DNA of 64,000 nt, from assembly GCA_023375675.1 (NCBI GenBank), contig JALQBC010000014.1, forward strand, positions 496,001-560,000, written 5' to 3'. This stretch comes from Cytospora piceicola. Taxonomy: Eukaryota > Ascomycota > Sordariomycetes > Diaporthales > Cytosporaceae. Positions within the stretch are counted from its first letter, which is position 1; each line of letters begins with the position of its first letter. The position numbers and the translations under genes are program-made. The notes beneath the pieces are model-generated. The model was not told the DNA's origin. It saw only the letters and a list, made by a program, of their open reading frames with translations, and made no database searches. Of this stretch, positions 22,248 through 34,723 are shown piece by piece.

Positions 22248-25198
22248 TTTGAGGAGTCAAGAGGGAATGGGAGAACACGCAAGTAGCCTGAGTCCGCAAT
22301 CTTGAAGGCAGCAAAGCTATCACAAAAGACGAGGCTCCGAGGGATGGATCTGATCTGAAGAAGCTGCTCAGACAAGTGGTGTCATATTCCGAGCTATGGA
22401 TGAAGAGGTCTTTGTAGGCAGTAAGTAGGGAGGTAGTGAATTCTTTTGGTTGCAATAGACTCGAGAATAAGATAGGTAAGCGAGTTGTCAGGCTGAGTGA
22501 GAGATACGGAGATGGTTAAGTTACTGGCAAAAGGCCGGTTTACACCAGTAGATATTGCTCCAAGCAGCCGGGGCACGCTCGGGCCCAGTTGGCCCACAGT
22601 TGGAGCGACTGGAGGCTAGGCCAGGTACCCCGTCAGCCCGTCACATGCAATATGGCGCTCGAGGTACCTAAGTACCCCCACCCCCACCCTGGGATGCAAC
22701 AGCGTGGCCAATCGGGTACTTATCGGAATATCTTGATATCTAAGCGACGGCGGGGTAATTAGAGATGCTGTGGAGGAAAGAGCGGCTCTGTTGTTTTCGA
22801 CTTCACCGGATTCCTGAGTCTTGACCAGTTGACTCTTCGTTAGTCAAACTTACCGCCATGTCCTCCCAGGTTGCTTCGTATCTGTCAACAACTCCAATCC
22901 AGCTTGCTGAACCAAGTCTGTAATATCTTGGCACTTATAGATTTACAATGGCGGTTTAGACAAAGCCCTAGCCGAGGAACCAGCGTCAATATTGAAGCAA
23001 ATTTGTCTGCTGGTATCATAACCAGAGCCACATGCATTGTACACAAACCACTCTTTTGAGAGAACAATTGTGTACTAGGCAGCCTCTGCCTGAAACTGGA
23101 AGAAGAAACCCAATAGCCAACTCTGCTGTTCTCTGGCACATTGGAGCAGCCCTCATGTGGAGGATGGATCGTTCTTACAACCCCCTAGCCCCCCGGGCGG
23201 GGCTTTTGGGTCCATGTCGCAAACCATATTGTATATAGACTTGATATGGCATAGCATACATATTTCAAATGTTAGGTATGTAAGTCTCTAGGTTCTATCT
23301 ACAAAAGACTACACACAGCCGAGTCTCCTGCCGAGAACGTAACAACCCTTGAGGTTCCCATAGCCCTTCCTGTATAGACCATTATACATATACAAGCGTA
23401 CGTTAACACACATGCAGGGGTTTGAGATGGATCTGTCAGAGGGAACATTATTAGCCACAAACCCGCCGTTCCTCACCAAATTGGTTGAGGCTGGGGACTT
23501 CCTGTGTGTAGCTGTTGTGTTGGAGATCGGTCTGATGAGGCTTGAAACCCGGTATGGACTTGAGGATACTGTCATCAGATTTTGCCGTCCACCCAAATTC
23601 ATCTCCTTTATAGCGTCCACCACATCGGGAAGACCCCAGGTAGTTTTGCCTGGGTCAAACAAGACAATGTCTCGCGTCTAGTGGCGTTGCACGATAACAG
23701 TGGTCTTCGCGATGGCTTCAATTTCTCGTATGGAGAGATTCCTGGCACCCGTGTGCTCGACCATTCTGCCTTATTTGATGGCCATGGACTCGAACTAGCT
23801 AACGATCAAAATCAGACTCAGATGATGCTGGATCGCTTCAAGGTTTGGCAGTCAAGAGGAACAGTATATCATCTTCCGGATCGAATCTCATGATTTGCGT
23901 TGTTGCTGCTATTCCTGCTTGTATACATAAGTAGGTACTGATACAAAGAATAACTGAGATCCGAAAGTGAGAACGAACGGGTTGGGCTCGACAAACCGGT
24001 ATGCCTAGTTTGGTTCCGTTCAAATGTTTAATATGTCCGTGGTGGAGGTCATTGCAGATGGTTTCATCCCATCCTGCCTCTGCTGCATCTGGATAATATA
24101 GCGGCAGGGCCCCAAGAGCCACAACCATTTTTTCTTTACTTTTCTTCCTTTTCTTCAGTTCCTTTCCCACTCACACTTTCCCCCTGATTCAATCTACCTC
24201 ACAAACCTTTTGACCATCAGTTGATCGGTCTACTTCACGTAAGCTCTCCCATCCACCTCCCCCCCCCCCTCCTGCATTCCCTACCTCCATTATCGTTCTC
24301 TCATTACATATCTTGTCCCCTCCTTTCATCGGTCGACATAGCCTAAGAACTTCATTGAGAAACGACTCAATTGATTTGCTGCAAGGAGTGTCTCCAGAAG
24401 ACCACCACATCATTTAGTAAAACCCGATTCTTTACCAAAGCTTCTTTCTCCAGTTCAATACTTGCGGCTTGACGAAAGCATCGTGAGAAGACAGTCCTCT
24501 TCTGGAACCTAATTCGTCTTCCTTACTTATACATTTCCCCTCGAGTTTTGCTTCCAATTCATACGATCAACCCCACGCAAGCACATTCTCAACTGTATTT
24601 ATCATAGAGCCATGTGAGGTTCAGAGGCTGACTATCCTCTACAAGGTGCAGCCATCCAAAACCAGGCCTTTCCAAGCTGATCGTCGAGTAAGTTACCCCT
24701 GAACACTCGAAACATCACAAACCTTCCTGGCGCCTTCCTTCAGTGGCTCAAAATTGTTCAGATAAGTAGTCTGGCAAGACCTGGAATTACTCAAGTGCTG
24801 AATAACCCTGGTAGTTCCTCCGCACTTTTTTTGCATATCTACCTGTCTGGCCCTGCTTACAAAGTTTGTTACAGACAGGCTATGACGCGTCGCACAACTC
24901 ACGCGAGACGCGTATCTCTGGCATCACCGACAACCTTTGACCCCGCCGCCTGCTCCTAAAAGCTCAATACCACTTCGACGATAACCATCAATCCTCATCA
25001 AGACCATCAAGACGTTCACATTGGTGAGCCCTTTTATTCTTCCTCACCTCCCACTGGATACATAGGTACCCTTCATCTCGTCGTCCCGTCCTGGATGATC
25101 TCGCTCTGGGTAGCCTTCCTCTGTGTGTCTATCCTTGAGGCATCAATCGTCTCCTAACCTGTTAATAGCATCACGAAACTATCTAGCTACCGGTCGCT
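22248..25198. promoter_or_regulatory. 2.9-kb divergent intergenic region
   Basis: It separates the F-box gene (leftward) from the long gene starting at 25199 (rightward). Minus-strand frames at 23309-23662 and 23838-24170 and plus-strand frames at 23412-23893 lack recognisable domains and are crossed by stops. They could be remnants of a gene but are not callable. A run of 11 C lies at 24259-24269. The last 0.6 kb is CT-rich and probably transcribed as a long 5' UTR. Confidence 0.45.
25024..25168 (+). other. Probable 5'-UTR intron of the 25.2-28.6 kb gene
   Basis: It has a GTGAGC donor, a CCTAACCTG branch-like sequence and a TTAATAG acceptor, 30 bases before the start codon at 25199. At 145 bp it is longer than most coding introns in this window. 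There is no transcript evidence. Confidence 0.4.
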
Positions 25199-28100
25199 AT
25201 GGCGACAATCGGCGACGACAAGAAGGACATGGGTGGTGGTTTCCCAGATACGCCGCACCACACTACCATCCCAACAACCAACCATCCCTTAGATGACGTC
25301 GAGCCTTCCCCAGTATCATCGTCAGAGCCTTCCCTGCATGTTCTCACTCCACGGCCACAACTCTTTTCCAGTCTTGAGGAGGCCTATTCACGGATCACCT
25401 CCCGGTCACGAGATGGGTCAAGGCAGGTCTCTGGAGAAACAAGAAATAGTGAGAGTGGGGATGAGAGCTTCCTCATGTCACTTTCGCCGACTGATGCTCG
25501 GGCGCTCTACACAAACATCGGATTTCCCATTACACATGTCTTTGGTCGCAGCTTAACTGAAACTGGGCCACCTCAGCCGCCCCAGTCCAAGGGTGCTCAA
25601 CAGCTACACGATGGTGACCTGAAGGGCGCCCGAGCCTTGACTTCCCAACTGGCATCCATAACGGAACCAGTCATTCGTCCAAACTCCTCCAAACGGTACA
25701 TAGAAGCCAGAAATTTCGCAGAGGCCGACATATCCAACCAGCCACCGCCATACACTCTGACTAACACTGTGGATCGCATTGTTCTTCAACATGGTTCATC
25801 AGCGCTGGACCCGTCAGCCTCACCGTCCCAGGCCAGTGTCCATGAATGCTCAGACGATACTGACTGTCTCATTGGTCAATACGATGGTGGTGCCGAACCG
25901 AATGCGACATACCATGATGCAGAGAACGAGCCAGGTTTGCCACATTCTCTCAATGCTACTATGACGACTGGATGGGATGCACGTGGTGCGCAGGCCCCAC
26001 CAAGGTCAGCAACCAAGCCATCTCCGACGAGGGAGGCCAAGCCCCTGAATATCAATGCATACAACCGCAAAGGTGCAAATGTCAATCAGAAGGTACCTGA
26101 CCTTCCTCTCCCAAAGGATCCACCACTCCACCCGTCGAACCCATTTGCCACTTCCGTGGCTAATCGTGGCATCGAGGAGCCTACGCCGGAAGCCAAGGCC
26201 TCGCCAAGCTCACACCCATCTGGTTCTCCCAAACCGCTCTTACACTACAGTGACAGTGAAGATGACTGTGCCTGTATCGGTAGTGATCTTGGCGTAGAGT
26301 CTGAGGCCGAAAACAGGCTGAGCATGCTTCAGCCACCACCTGAGCGTATGCACTCTTCACGAAGGCATGAACGTGGTCGCCGAAGCAGTGCACCTACTGT
26401 TCATGCATCTGTCAGTGGAACGGTGACGGGAGAATCCGACAACGACGACCCCTTCAAATATGACGATCTCTTTCCCCAGCCATCAAAGGAGCGTGAGGTG
26501 TCTGTTTACTTGCACCAAATCAGCGGCATTGGACAAGATGACGGTGCTGTCCAATACTCACCTGAAAAGACCCCTTCAAAGCGCACTGGCCAATACTTCA
26601 ATGGTGAGGCTGTCTCACCTACTGGACAGAGGTCGCTAGGCAATGCAAGGTCTGCCAACATGACACCAGTCCAAGTCTTTGATCGTAATGCAAGGGCGCA
26701 GCATCATGGTTCTGGTCATGAGTTTTTTGAGCCCAATGCCATCGATCCTGAATGGGCACTGGGAAGCCCTGATGCTGTCAGGGTGCCTGTCATGCAGTTG
26801 AATCTTTCAGACCAAGAAATGAGCCTGGGAAATCACCCCGGTGACCAGCGAGCTTCCCACCAGCTGTTGTTGGAAGGTCTACGTCGTGGTGAGGGACAGA
26901 ACCGCCGAGCGACTGGCAACACCGAGGATTAGGAAACTGAGTGTACCAGTTACGGAGGAGGTCGTGGTTCCATGCTCGGTGCTGGCCTCACCTATAACAC
27001 CGAATTTGGCACGAGTGGCTTCAAGCAGTGCGGTAGCTCCATTGCAAACTACTCTGATTGCGATATTCCTTCAGAGGTAGATTTCACTCGGCCCAACAAT
27101 GGTCATCCTTTACAAGGGACACAGAACAACCATCAACAACAAGGTATTGGCTTGTTTTCCTCTCAACCTCGCCTGGTTCACCCTCCAGGCAACAATACCA
27201 ACCTTCAGGATACAAGGTATCGCCGGCACAACGTCTATCAGGCACCCGTTCCAGTCTTTGTACCCGAGCAGAGAACCCACCGGGTCAACGGTCTGTTCCA
27301 GAATAGCTCGAGGCCTATCCCCGAGGCAAATTCAGAGGCAGAGGTTTTCAACGAGCAAGATCAACAGCGATTTCCATCCTTTGGTAGCAAGATTTCGGAC
27401 GCAATTCGGCAACCCTTCCGCAGAGATAGCTGCAAGCGGCCTCCGCTTCAGATTCTTACACTACACGAGGGTCAACAACCTCGGCACCCATTCACAGAGC
27501 TGAGTTCAGAAGACGGCGACGAATATCGCGAGCACGGTATTGAGCTGACAACCACCACTGCTCAACCCATTCTGAGAGATCAAGTCAATAGACCGCCAAC
27601 ACGACAATCTCAAGTTCTCTCCGCAGCTATTTTGTCTCCGCCGTCGAGAATGCCTCAAGCTTATTTCGACAGCCGCAATCGCGGCAACAGCTTGGAGTCG
27701 ACCGCATCCGCTAGCTTGTTGGATTCAAGCCAATTCGAGCTCATTCCTCTCGACGTTGCGCAGCGGCGACAGGCGCAGCGACGTGCAAGCGGACAGGAAG
27801 ACCAGACTCTCACTGGCCGAGCGCGTCTGAACACGTTGCGAAACGCGAGTTACAGCACCAACGCGAGCCAGGCTGGTTCCCAACCTGTGACTCCATCATC
27901 AGCTATGACGCCGGAGACTGGTAAAGTGAAGCGCTTTGTTCCACGTGCGTTTGCCCAATTCTCCAGCCCTCTTTCGGGTCGTAACGAGGATGGTACTAAC
28001 GGTAAGGCCTCCCACAGTCAGAGTCCAGAAATCCCTAAAACACCTCAGGAACAAGTTCAACTAACTCGAGAAGGTGCCCTGATTGTCGACGACGATACGC

Positions 28101-28600
28101 GCCCGACCGTCAGCACCGTCACTGGATCTGACGTGACCATCACCACTATTACCAACGAGGACGGCTCTCAATACCGTGTTTTCGATCCTGCTCCCCGTCT
28201 CTATCCTTGGGATCAACGCCACCGCCGCCCTGTCACCCAAAAGTCTACCGATCAATCCTTACAACGTATGGCTCGTCGCGCTTTGAATAACACTGCCGAC
28301 ATGGAACGTGGCATCGTGAGCCGACGCGCTCGCGACGCTGAACACTGGCTGTCTGACGAAGCCAAGGCACGACGACGAGGTTTCTTCTTGATTATTGCGC
28401 TGCTTGGAATTTTTCCTTTCGTTTCTCTACTCGCCATTGCAGGCACGTTGGATTCGGCGCTTTCGTGGCACACGCGTGGCGAGGTCGACCGTTTCAGCTC
28501 GCGCCAGAAGAGGGTGTTTCTTGCCGAGTTCATTATCATTTTGATGGCAACTTTGGCCACTTTCGTTTTCATCGCTATCAAGTACTCGATGCATAAGTAG
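25199..28600 (+). CDS. Large disordered protein with C-terminal membrane segments, interrupted by an in-frame TAG
   Basis: I do not recognise a family. Two reading frames, 25199-26932 (577 aa) and 26972-28600 (542 aa), lie in the same frame. They are separated only by TAG at 26930-26932, with 13 open codons between that stop and the next ATG at 26972. Both halves are low-complexity and rich in Ser, Pro, Gln, Asn and Asp, so one protein of about 1130 residues is likely. The C terminus has two hydrophobic helices (about 28384-28455 and 28523-28588), separated by a short loop, with the basic ends KARRRG and SMHK. This suggests a C-terminally anchored membrane protein. A spliced form removing the TAG is possible: GTGAGG donor at 26889 with a weak GAG acceptor ending at 26957, 69 bp. 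Readthrough or a nonsense allele are the alternatives. Confidence 0.65.
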
Positions 28601-29832
28601 GAAGCTGCATCATGGGCGGGTTATCAAGCCACGGGGTAGGCGTCGACAAAGCATGCGGCTTCCACACTTGTCAAAGTACAGCAATTGCGTTTACTCGCAT
28701 GGGTTCGGGGTCAGCCTTCTTCACTGTTTTCGGTCTGAACCATTCTTCTGGTTGTCCTTTGGCGTCTGGATCGGATAACGCAGCAACTGCTTGATTTTCA
28801 GGTCCATCGGACTCGCAACACTGGTACGCGAGGCTGCCTTTTCGACAGGGTGATTGACTCACATCCTCCTTGAGGCCAGATCATAATACTGGAGTGGTGA
28901 TTCACAGTAGACACTCGTTATACGGCAGCGGTGTCACAATCGCCTCAAATGTACCCTCCACGGAAACTTCTCTTCGTCCAATACGATTCTGGTCCAGCAC
29001 AAGGAGGATCAATGAACTCCAAGGGACGCGAGCTCAAAGAAAGCGGTTTTCTCTTGTTACTCATTCACGACACAATTTTTCCCTTTTTCTTTGTCATTTC
29101 GGATCGGAACACGGTGTTTACAGGCCTGCTATTTTCTTTCACAAGGCAGAACACTCGGCAGGCGTTCATGCATGCCACAAATCATATTGCATCGAATTGA
29201 AGGTTCGGTGTTACGGCCGCCCAGCATTCTTAGGAGTTAGCGGCGAATCTGAATGGTGTGGTGAGATCTTTCAAAACTTGGTGGATTTGATGGATGCGTG
29301 TCAACTTATGTTGTACTATGATACCCCCGGTTGTTACGGACTTTACACTCGTTGTTTTCTTCCTTTGGCTTTGGATGGACTGAATCCTGACAGGATGGAA
29401 GGATTTCCTTCATGGCTTTTTACGGACGGATTTTGAAGGAAGAGGAGAGCACAGGGTGTCTTTGTTCTGTCCTTCCTGTTTCTCGACTAGCTCTCGTGGT
29501 GAGGCCGTGGGCGAAAGGAGACGGAAGGTTCGAGGACGATCACCGCATCAACGGACTTGACTGACGGGAGAAGAAAATATGAGGTGTAGAAAATCACAAA
29601 AACATTATATAAAAACCTGGTGCCTCATTTGCAATTGTGAGACATGCTGATACTCCTACGGAGACTGTAAGGAAGTCCGATCTCCAGATGAAACTCAACT
29701 GACTTGGAAAACAACCAATGCGCTTTTCTGACAAGGGCGCGAAGTAAGTGTACCTAATACATGTGTACTCGGTATCCTCCCTGCTATCCAAGATATCTAT
29801 CCGAATTTTATAGAGCAGGAATGAGGATCCCT
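28601..29832. other. Convergent 3' intergenic region
   Basis: It lies between the 3' ends of the long gene and the ABC transporter. A 188-codon plus-strand frame at 28870-29436 has no domain and lies directly downstream of the long gene, so it is probably 3' UTR or spacer. Nothing else is visible. Confidence 0.45.
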
Positions 29833-30083
29833 CTACTGCCGAAACACAATTCCCCTCAGTTTATCCTTCTCCCCGCTCTCCTCACACATGCCCCTAAACA
29901 CGCCCTTCCCGTCATCCTTCTCCCAGAGCTCCCTCGGCGAGCCGAATTCCGCCACCCGGCCGTCGCTCAGCACGAGGATCCTGTCGAAGTCCGCAATGGT
30001 GCTCAGCCGGTGCGCGATGACGACCAGCGTGGCGTCGGTGAACTCCTCACGGATGCTCCGCTGGATCAGCGCGTCGGTCGACA

Positions 30084-30116
<33 letters not shown>

Positions 30117-33100
30117 TGACCCGCGGGCGGGCGACGATGGCGCGCGCCAGGCAGAGGAGCTGGCGCTGGCCCTGGGAGAGATTCAGCCCGCCCTCGGAGA
30201 CGGGGCTCTTGAGGTCGTTGAAGACGTTGGAGTTGGTGTGGCCGGCCGAGGCGGCGGCGCCCTCGGAGGGCGGCGGGGCGACGGGGGTCGCGGTGCCGCC
30301 CGTGCCGCGGGTGAGGTGCACGCGCTCGAGGCAGTCGCGCAGCTCGGCGTCGGTGTGCCTGTCGAAGGGGTCGAGGTTGCTCCGGATGGTGCCGGAGAAG
30401 AGCACCGGGTCCTGGGGGATGATGGCCAGGCGCGAGCGGAGGTCGTGCAGCTTGATCTTGGAGATGTCCAGCCCGTCGATGCGGACCGTCCCGGAGCGGG
30501 CCTCGAGGAAGCGGAAGAGCGCGAGGGTCAGGGAGCTCTTGCCCGCGCCGGTGCGGCCGACGACGCCGACGCGCTCGTTGGTCTTGACGCTGAACGTGAG
30601 GCCCTTGAGCACGGGCGGGAGGTCGGGCGCATAGCTGACGACCAGGTCGTCGACCTCGATGGAGCCCGCGGTGGGCCAGGCAGCTGGTGGGGCCTTGCCG
30701 TCGAGGGTCTCGGTGGGCAGCTCGGTGTACTCAATGATTCCTGTTCAACCTCCACGTCAGTCATTGATTACCCGAGGGCGGGTGGGTGTGTGATGTTGAT
30801 GCTTACTCTCAGCAGCGTTCATGTTCAACTCCAGATTCGCATACAAGCGAATCGTCATGGAAATCGCACTTGAGAACTCCAGCGCAAAAGCCAAGGCGAA
30901 CCCGGCCAGCGCGGAGTCGATCTCCGGCGTCACAAGAATTATGATCGACACGAAGACGGCGAACATCGATCCGACAAGCGCCATGCGCCATCCCATCCAG
31001 CGGTTGAATAGCCACAGGTGCCACGTTGCCGTGCCGTAGTCATCAAGCTTCTTGTACATGCGTTCCACGTAGGAGCGGGTCTTGTCGAAACCGCGGATGG
31101 TCGCCACACCCGTCAGCGCGGAGCCGAACTGCTCGAAGACGGGGGACTTGGCGTTGCTCTCGAGGCGCTTGACGGGCCTGGCGCCGTTGAGGTAGAGGAT
31201 CGCAAAGCGAACGCACAAGAGCTGAAGGGCGATGGCGAGGAGGATGAGGTAAGGGGAGACAAAGAGCGACGCGACGAGGATGCCGATGACAGTGAGCATG
31301 GAGCCGCCGCCGTAGGCAATTGACTGGGCGATCTGTGAGTCGAGGACGTGGAAATCGGCAGTAAAGCGGTTGAGGATGCGGCCCACGGGAACAGTGTCCA
31401 GCCAACGGAGAGGGGCGCGGAGGACGACGAAGTTGAGCTTGGCAAAGAGGTGACGAGACGCCCGGACAGAGCCGATATAAGTATACAGGTACTTCAAGGT
31501 GCCGATGATAGCAGATATCAAAGCGAGCACAACGTAAATACTGAGGTAGAAGCCGATAGAACCGTTGTCAACGGCTGAACCCGAGGTCGAGACGTGGGCA
31601 TGAGGGTGGATGTCAACTGTCTGTTGAAGAGAGATACTGTAAGCGAAGCTGTAGTCTCTCGAGGCGTTGACGTGGATTGCATCGACGCTTCCCTCATCGT
31701 ACTGTCCGGTCCAGATCCGTAACCACCAGGAACGTCCCAAGGTCAGAGCCTGTGTCAGAATGAATATCGCCAGGCATCCTGACCAAAACACAATGCCACC
31801 GGAACCTTTCAGGTAGGCGCCATATACATGTGTTTTGATGGCGCCCTTTTCAAGTTTCTCATCTTCGACAAACTTTCGAGGAACATTATCCTGTTTGGAT
31901 AGAATTTTCTTCAACGTATTTCCAGTATCCTCCTCAACCTCCTCGTCAGATGGCTCATGAGAGTTGACCGCCGTAGAATCCTCATCCTCTCTGATCTCTT
32001 CTGCCGTCTGCTCTTGGCTCTTGATCTTTGCGAGGGTACCGTCGTCCTCGAGCTCCGAGAGAAGGCCGGCGTGCAAAATTTTTCCGTCGCCCAACTCGAC
32101 CAAGTACTTGGTCTTGGTCTGGCAGAGAGCGACGTGGTGAGTAACGAGTATTCTTGTTCTGCCCTGCGCAAGCTCGCCAGTAAGACACCGCTCGAAGATA
32201 TGCCGGCCGACATGAGCATCGACCGCAGAGAAGATGTCGTCGAACACGAGGATTCCGGCCCTGGAGTAGATTGCTCTTGCAAGAGTTACACGCCACTTCT
32301 GTCCACCGCTGAGATTGATACCATTCGCTCCGATCTCAGTGCTCTCGCCATCCGAAAGCATTGCCAGGTCCTTCTTGAGCGCACAAACCTCAATTGTTTT
32401 CTGGTAGCGTTCTTCGTCATGCGGCAGGCCAAACTCGATATTGTCTCTGATGCTTGCGTTCTCAATCCAGGGAATCTGTGCAACATAGGCAATGGCCTCC
32501 GGAATGATCCAGTTTGCCTTGGTGGCTTTGCTATCCTTGCGATCGTCAGCGGAGGGCGCCCTTGGCAAAGAAATGCTTCCCTGAAGCAGGTCCACCTCTC
32601 CAAGAATTGCGGCGAGCATCAGGGACTTGCCGGTCCCAGTCTTTCCGGATATCACACTCAGTTCACCTTTCGGAAATGTCACAGTGACATCCCGAAGGAC
32701 AAACCTCTCCTCATCCTCCAGTGTCTCATCTGCTGGCCATGCGATCGAGGCATTGTCGAAGGTGACCTCGTCGGACTCACTCGCAACGTTTTCAATCTCG
32801 GGGGAATTGAGATATTCCTCAATACGTTTGACCGAGGTCCAGGCGTCAAGGAGATCAGTTGTCAGCTCAGGCATCAACGACAGAGTGGCCTCCAGAGCCC
32901 TGAAAACACCAAGACTGACAAAGGCGACCGAAGGAAGAAGGGCACCGTGTATAGTTGCGTAAACAGCTAAGGAGACAGCAGAAAGAGCGATGGGACTGGT
33001 GACCCAGCATGCCAGAAGCATGGTGTCACTCTTGAAGACATCCCAAACAGACTGTAGCTCCTTCTCCCGCACATTGAGGATCGTTTTCTCCCACTCCGGC

Positions 33101-34723
33101 TCCAGAGCGGAGAACTTGATTTGTCGAATACCCTGCAGTGCTTCGTTTACGACGACAAGCTTCTCATCGCGAACCTTCATCAGACGATCTTGCGCGTCCG
33201 AGTAGCGCTTCGAAAAGTAGATATTGACAGGCATTATGGCAACCATGACGGAGAAACCTGCCAGAAGAGCCTGCCAGCCCAGGAGTGAGACAAGGAAGAT
33301 CAGCGAGACGGTCAGCTTGAACAAGCAGCCGGGAAACCAATTTTGATATGTCGTAAAATCGGATATTCGCTTGCAGTCGACTCCAATCAAATTGACAACG
33401 CCTTGCTTGCTCTTCTTTATCGCCTCCGCCTCGTCTTCTTCCTTTTCCTCAGCGTTTCCAGGTTGATCCACTGTCGATACAGGGACCTGTCCTGCGACGT
33501 TTGGATCGAGAGTCCCTCCGACCTCCGTGGTCGTCTTGCTGGTCGACCTGCCAGTGCCCTTGACGTCCTTCTTCCGCATGCTCTTTTCGAAAATCAGCGC
33601 CGATATCTGTCCCCGCACGGGAACAGCCAGATCTGCGATCGATAACCAGTAAATATGGAACTCAACCCACGACTGTGCAATGGTCACGAGTCCGAGCCAC
33701 AGCACCCACATCCACACATCCACTGCATAGTGTTCTTGCTTGCCCCTAGTTTCGAGAATTCGAAGCAGCTGTAGGATCACCCACTGGGGCCCGAAGTTGA
33801 GGAACGAGGATGCCAGCGTCAAAACCCACTGCTTGGCGAGGGCCACCTTGTAGGCTGAAGCAATGGAAAGCCAGAGCCTTTGCTTCGGGGCTCGCGTCTT
33901 CCAGTCGGCTGATAGCTCGGCAGAGCGAGTATAATGATCAAGCTTAGGTAGCTCATCGAGGTCGAGCTGTTTTTGCTTACCAGCCAGTTTCAGGAGGTGG
34001 ATTGGCCAGCCCCACGTGAACCGGCTGAGGGCCGTAGTTGTGTACGTCCGATCGATGGGCTTACCATCTTTGTCGAATACCTCCGGCCTCCGAGGAATGC
34101 ACAAACTGGCCGTCGCCAGGCCGACGAACGAGGCAATCTCTACGATACGCAATGCAAAATGGGTAGGGTATTGAGCCACGAGCTGCTCAAACACCAATGT
34201 CCCCTGAACAAGCAGAATTACCGTCAGGATGAGGCACGAGAGGGATGAGTAGAGGCCGAGGTTGTAGGCTTGGACCGTGGTCTTGCATGAAGCAATGGCA
34301 GTCGCCTGAAACAAGAGCAGGAACTATATTGTATAAGCCCGGTCAGCATTCGAACTGGCTGTAGGAAATCGTTACCCGAAGGAAGAGCGGGGGGAGGGGG
34401 TTCCAACTCACTGAAGCACCTGCGCTCAACCAATTCTCAAGAAAAAGACCATCGTTTCCTATGTGAAGGGTAGTAAGGACGCCCGTGGCAATGGCCGTGG
34501 CGCAACCGAGGGTGGCAAAGATCACAATAAACAGCTTAGAGGCTTTGGCCGAGTAAGCCTTCAGTGATTCCGGCGTGGCTTTTCCATCTTCATCCTCGTA
34601 GGTATCCTGCTTAGGCTCACGCGTCGTAAACTGCAAGATGAAGGTGGAGAGGGCGGGGAGGGAGGCAAGTCCGATAAGACCGACAGAAGTAGCAACCGCG
34701 ATTATCATGGATACATCGCGCAT
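29833..34723 (-). CDS. ABC transporter, subfamily C (MRP type)
   Basis: Full-length ABCC exporter of about 1572 aa. Exons are 34723-34412, 34305-30807 and 30740-29833. The layout is TMD0 (about five helices in the first 200 residues), TMD1, NBD1, TMD2, NBD2. NBD1 has Walker A GKTGTGKS, signature LSGGQKWR and a Walker B ending FDDIFSAVD, with Asp where the catalytic Glu usually sits; this degenerate site is usual in ABCC proteins. NBD2 has GRTGAGKSS, signature LSQGQRQ and [12 protein letters not shown] with the catalytic Glu. The last intron joins NAAER to IIEYTELP, a typical ABCC junction. The first intron has two in-phase acceptors 18 bp apart. The frame remains open upstream of the chosen Met to about 34850, so an extra 5' exon is possible. 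Substrates are probably organic anions or glutathione conjugates, or drugs, located at the plasma or vacuolar membrane; this is inference. Confidence 0.9.

Noticed and set aside
23309..24170. Possible remnant gene on the minus strand
   Set aside because: The segments LFDPGKTTWGLPDVV and RFDPEDDILFLLTAKP look protein-like, but stops separate them and no consistent splice model joins them.
28870..29436. 188-codon plus-strand frame downstream of the long gene
   Set aside because: No domain and it lies in the 3' flank of a convergent pair.
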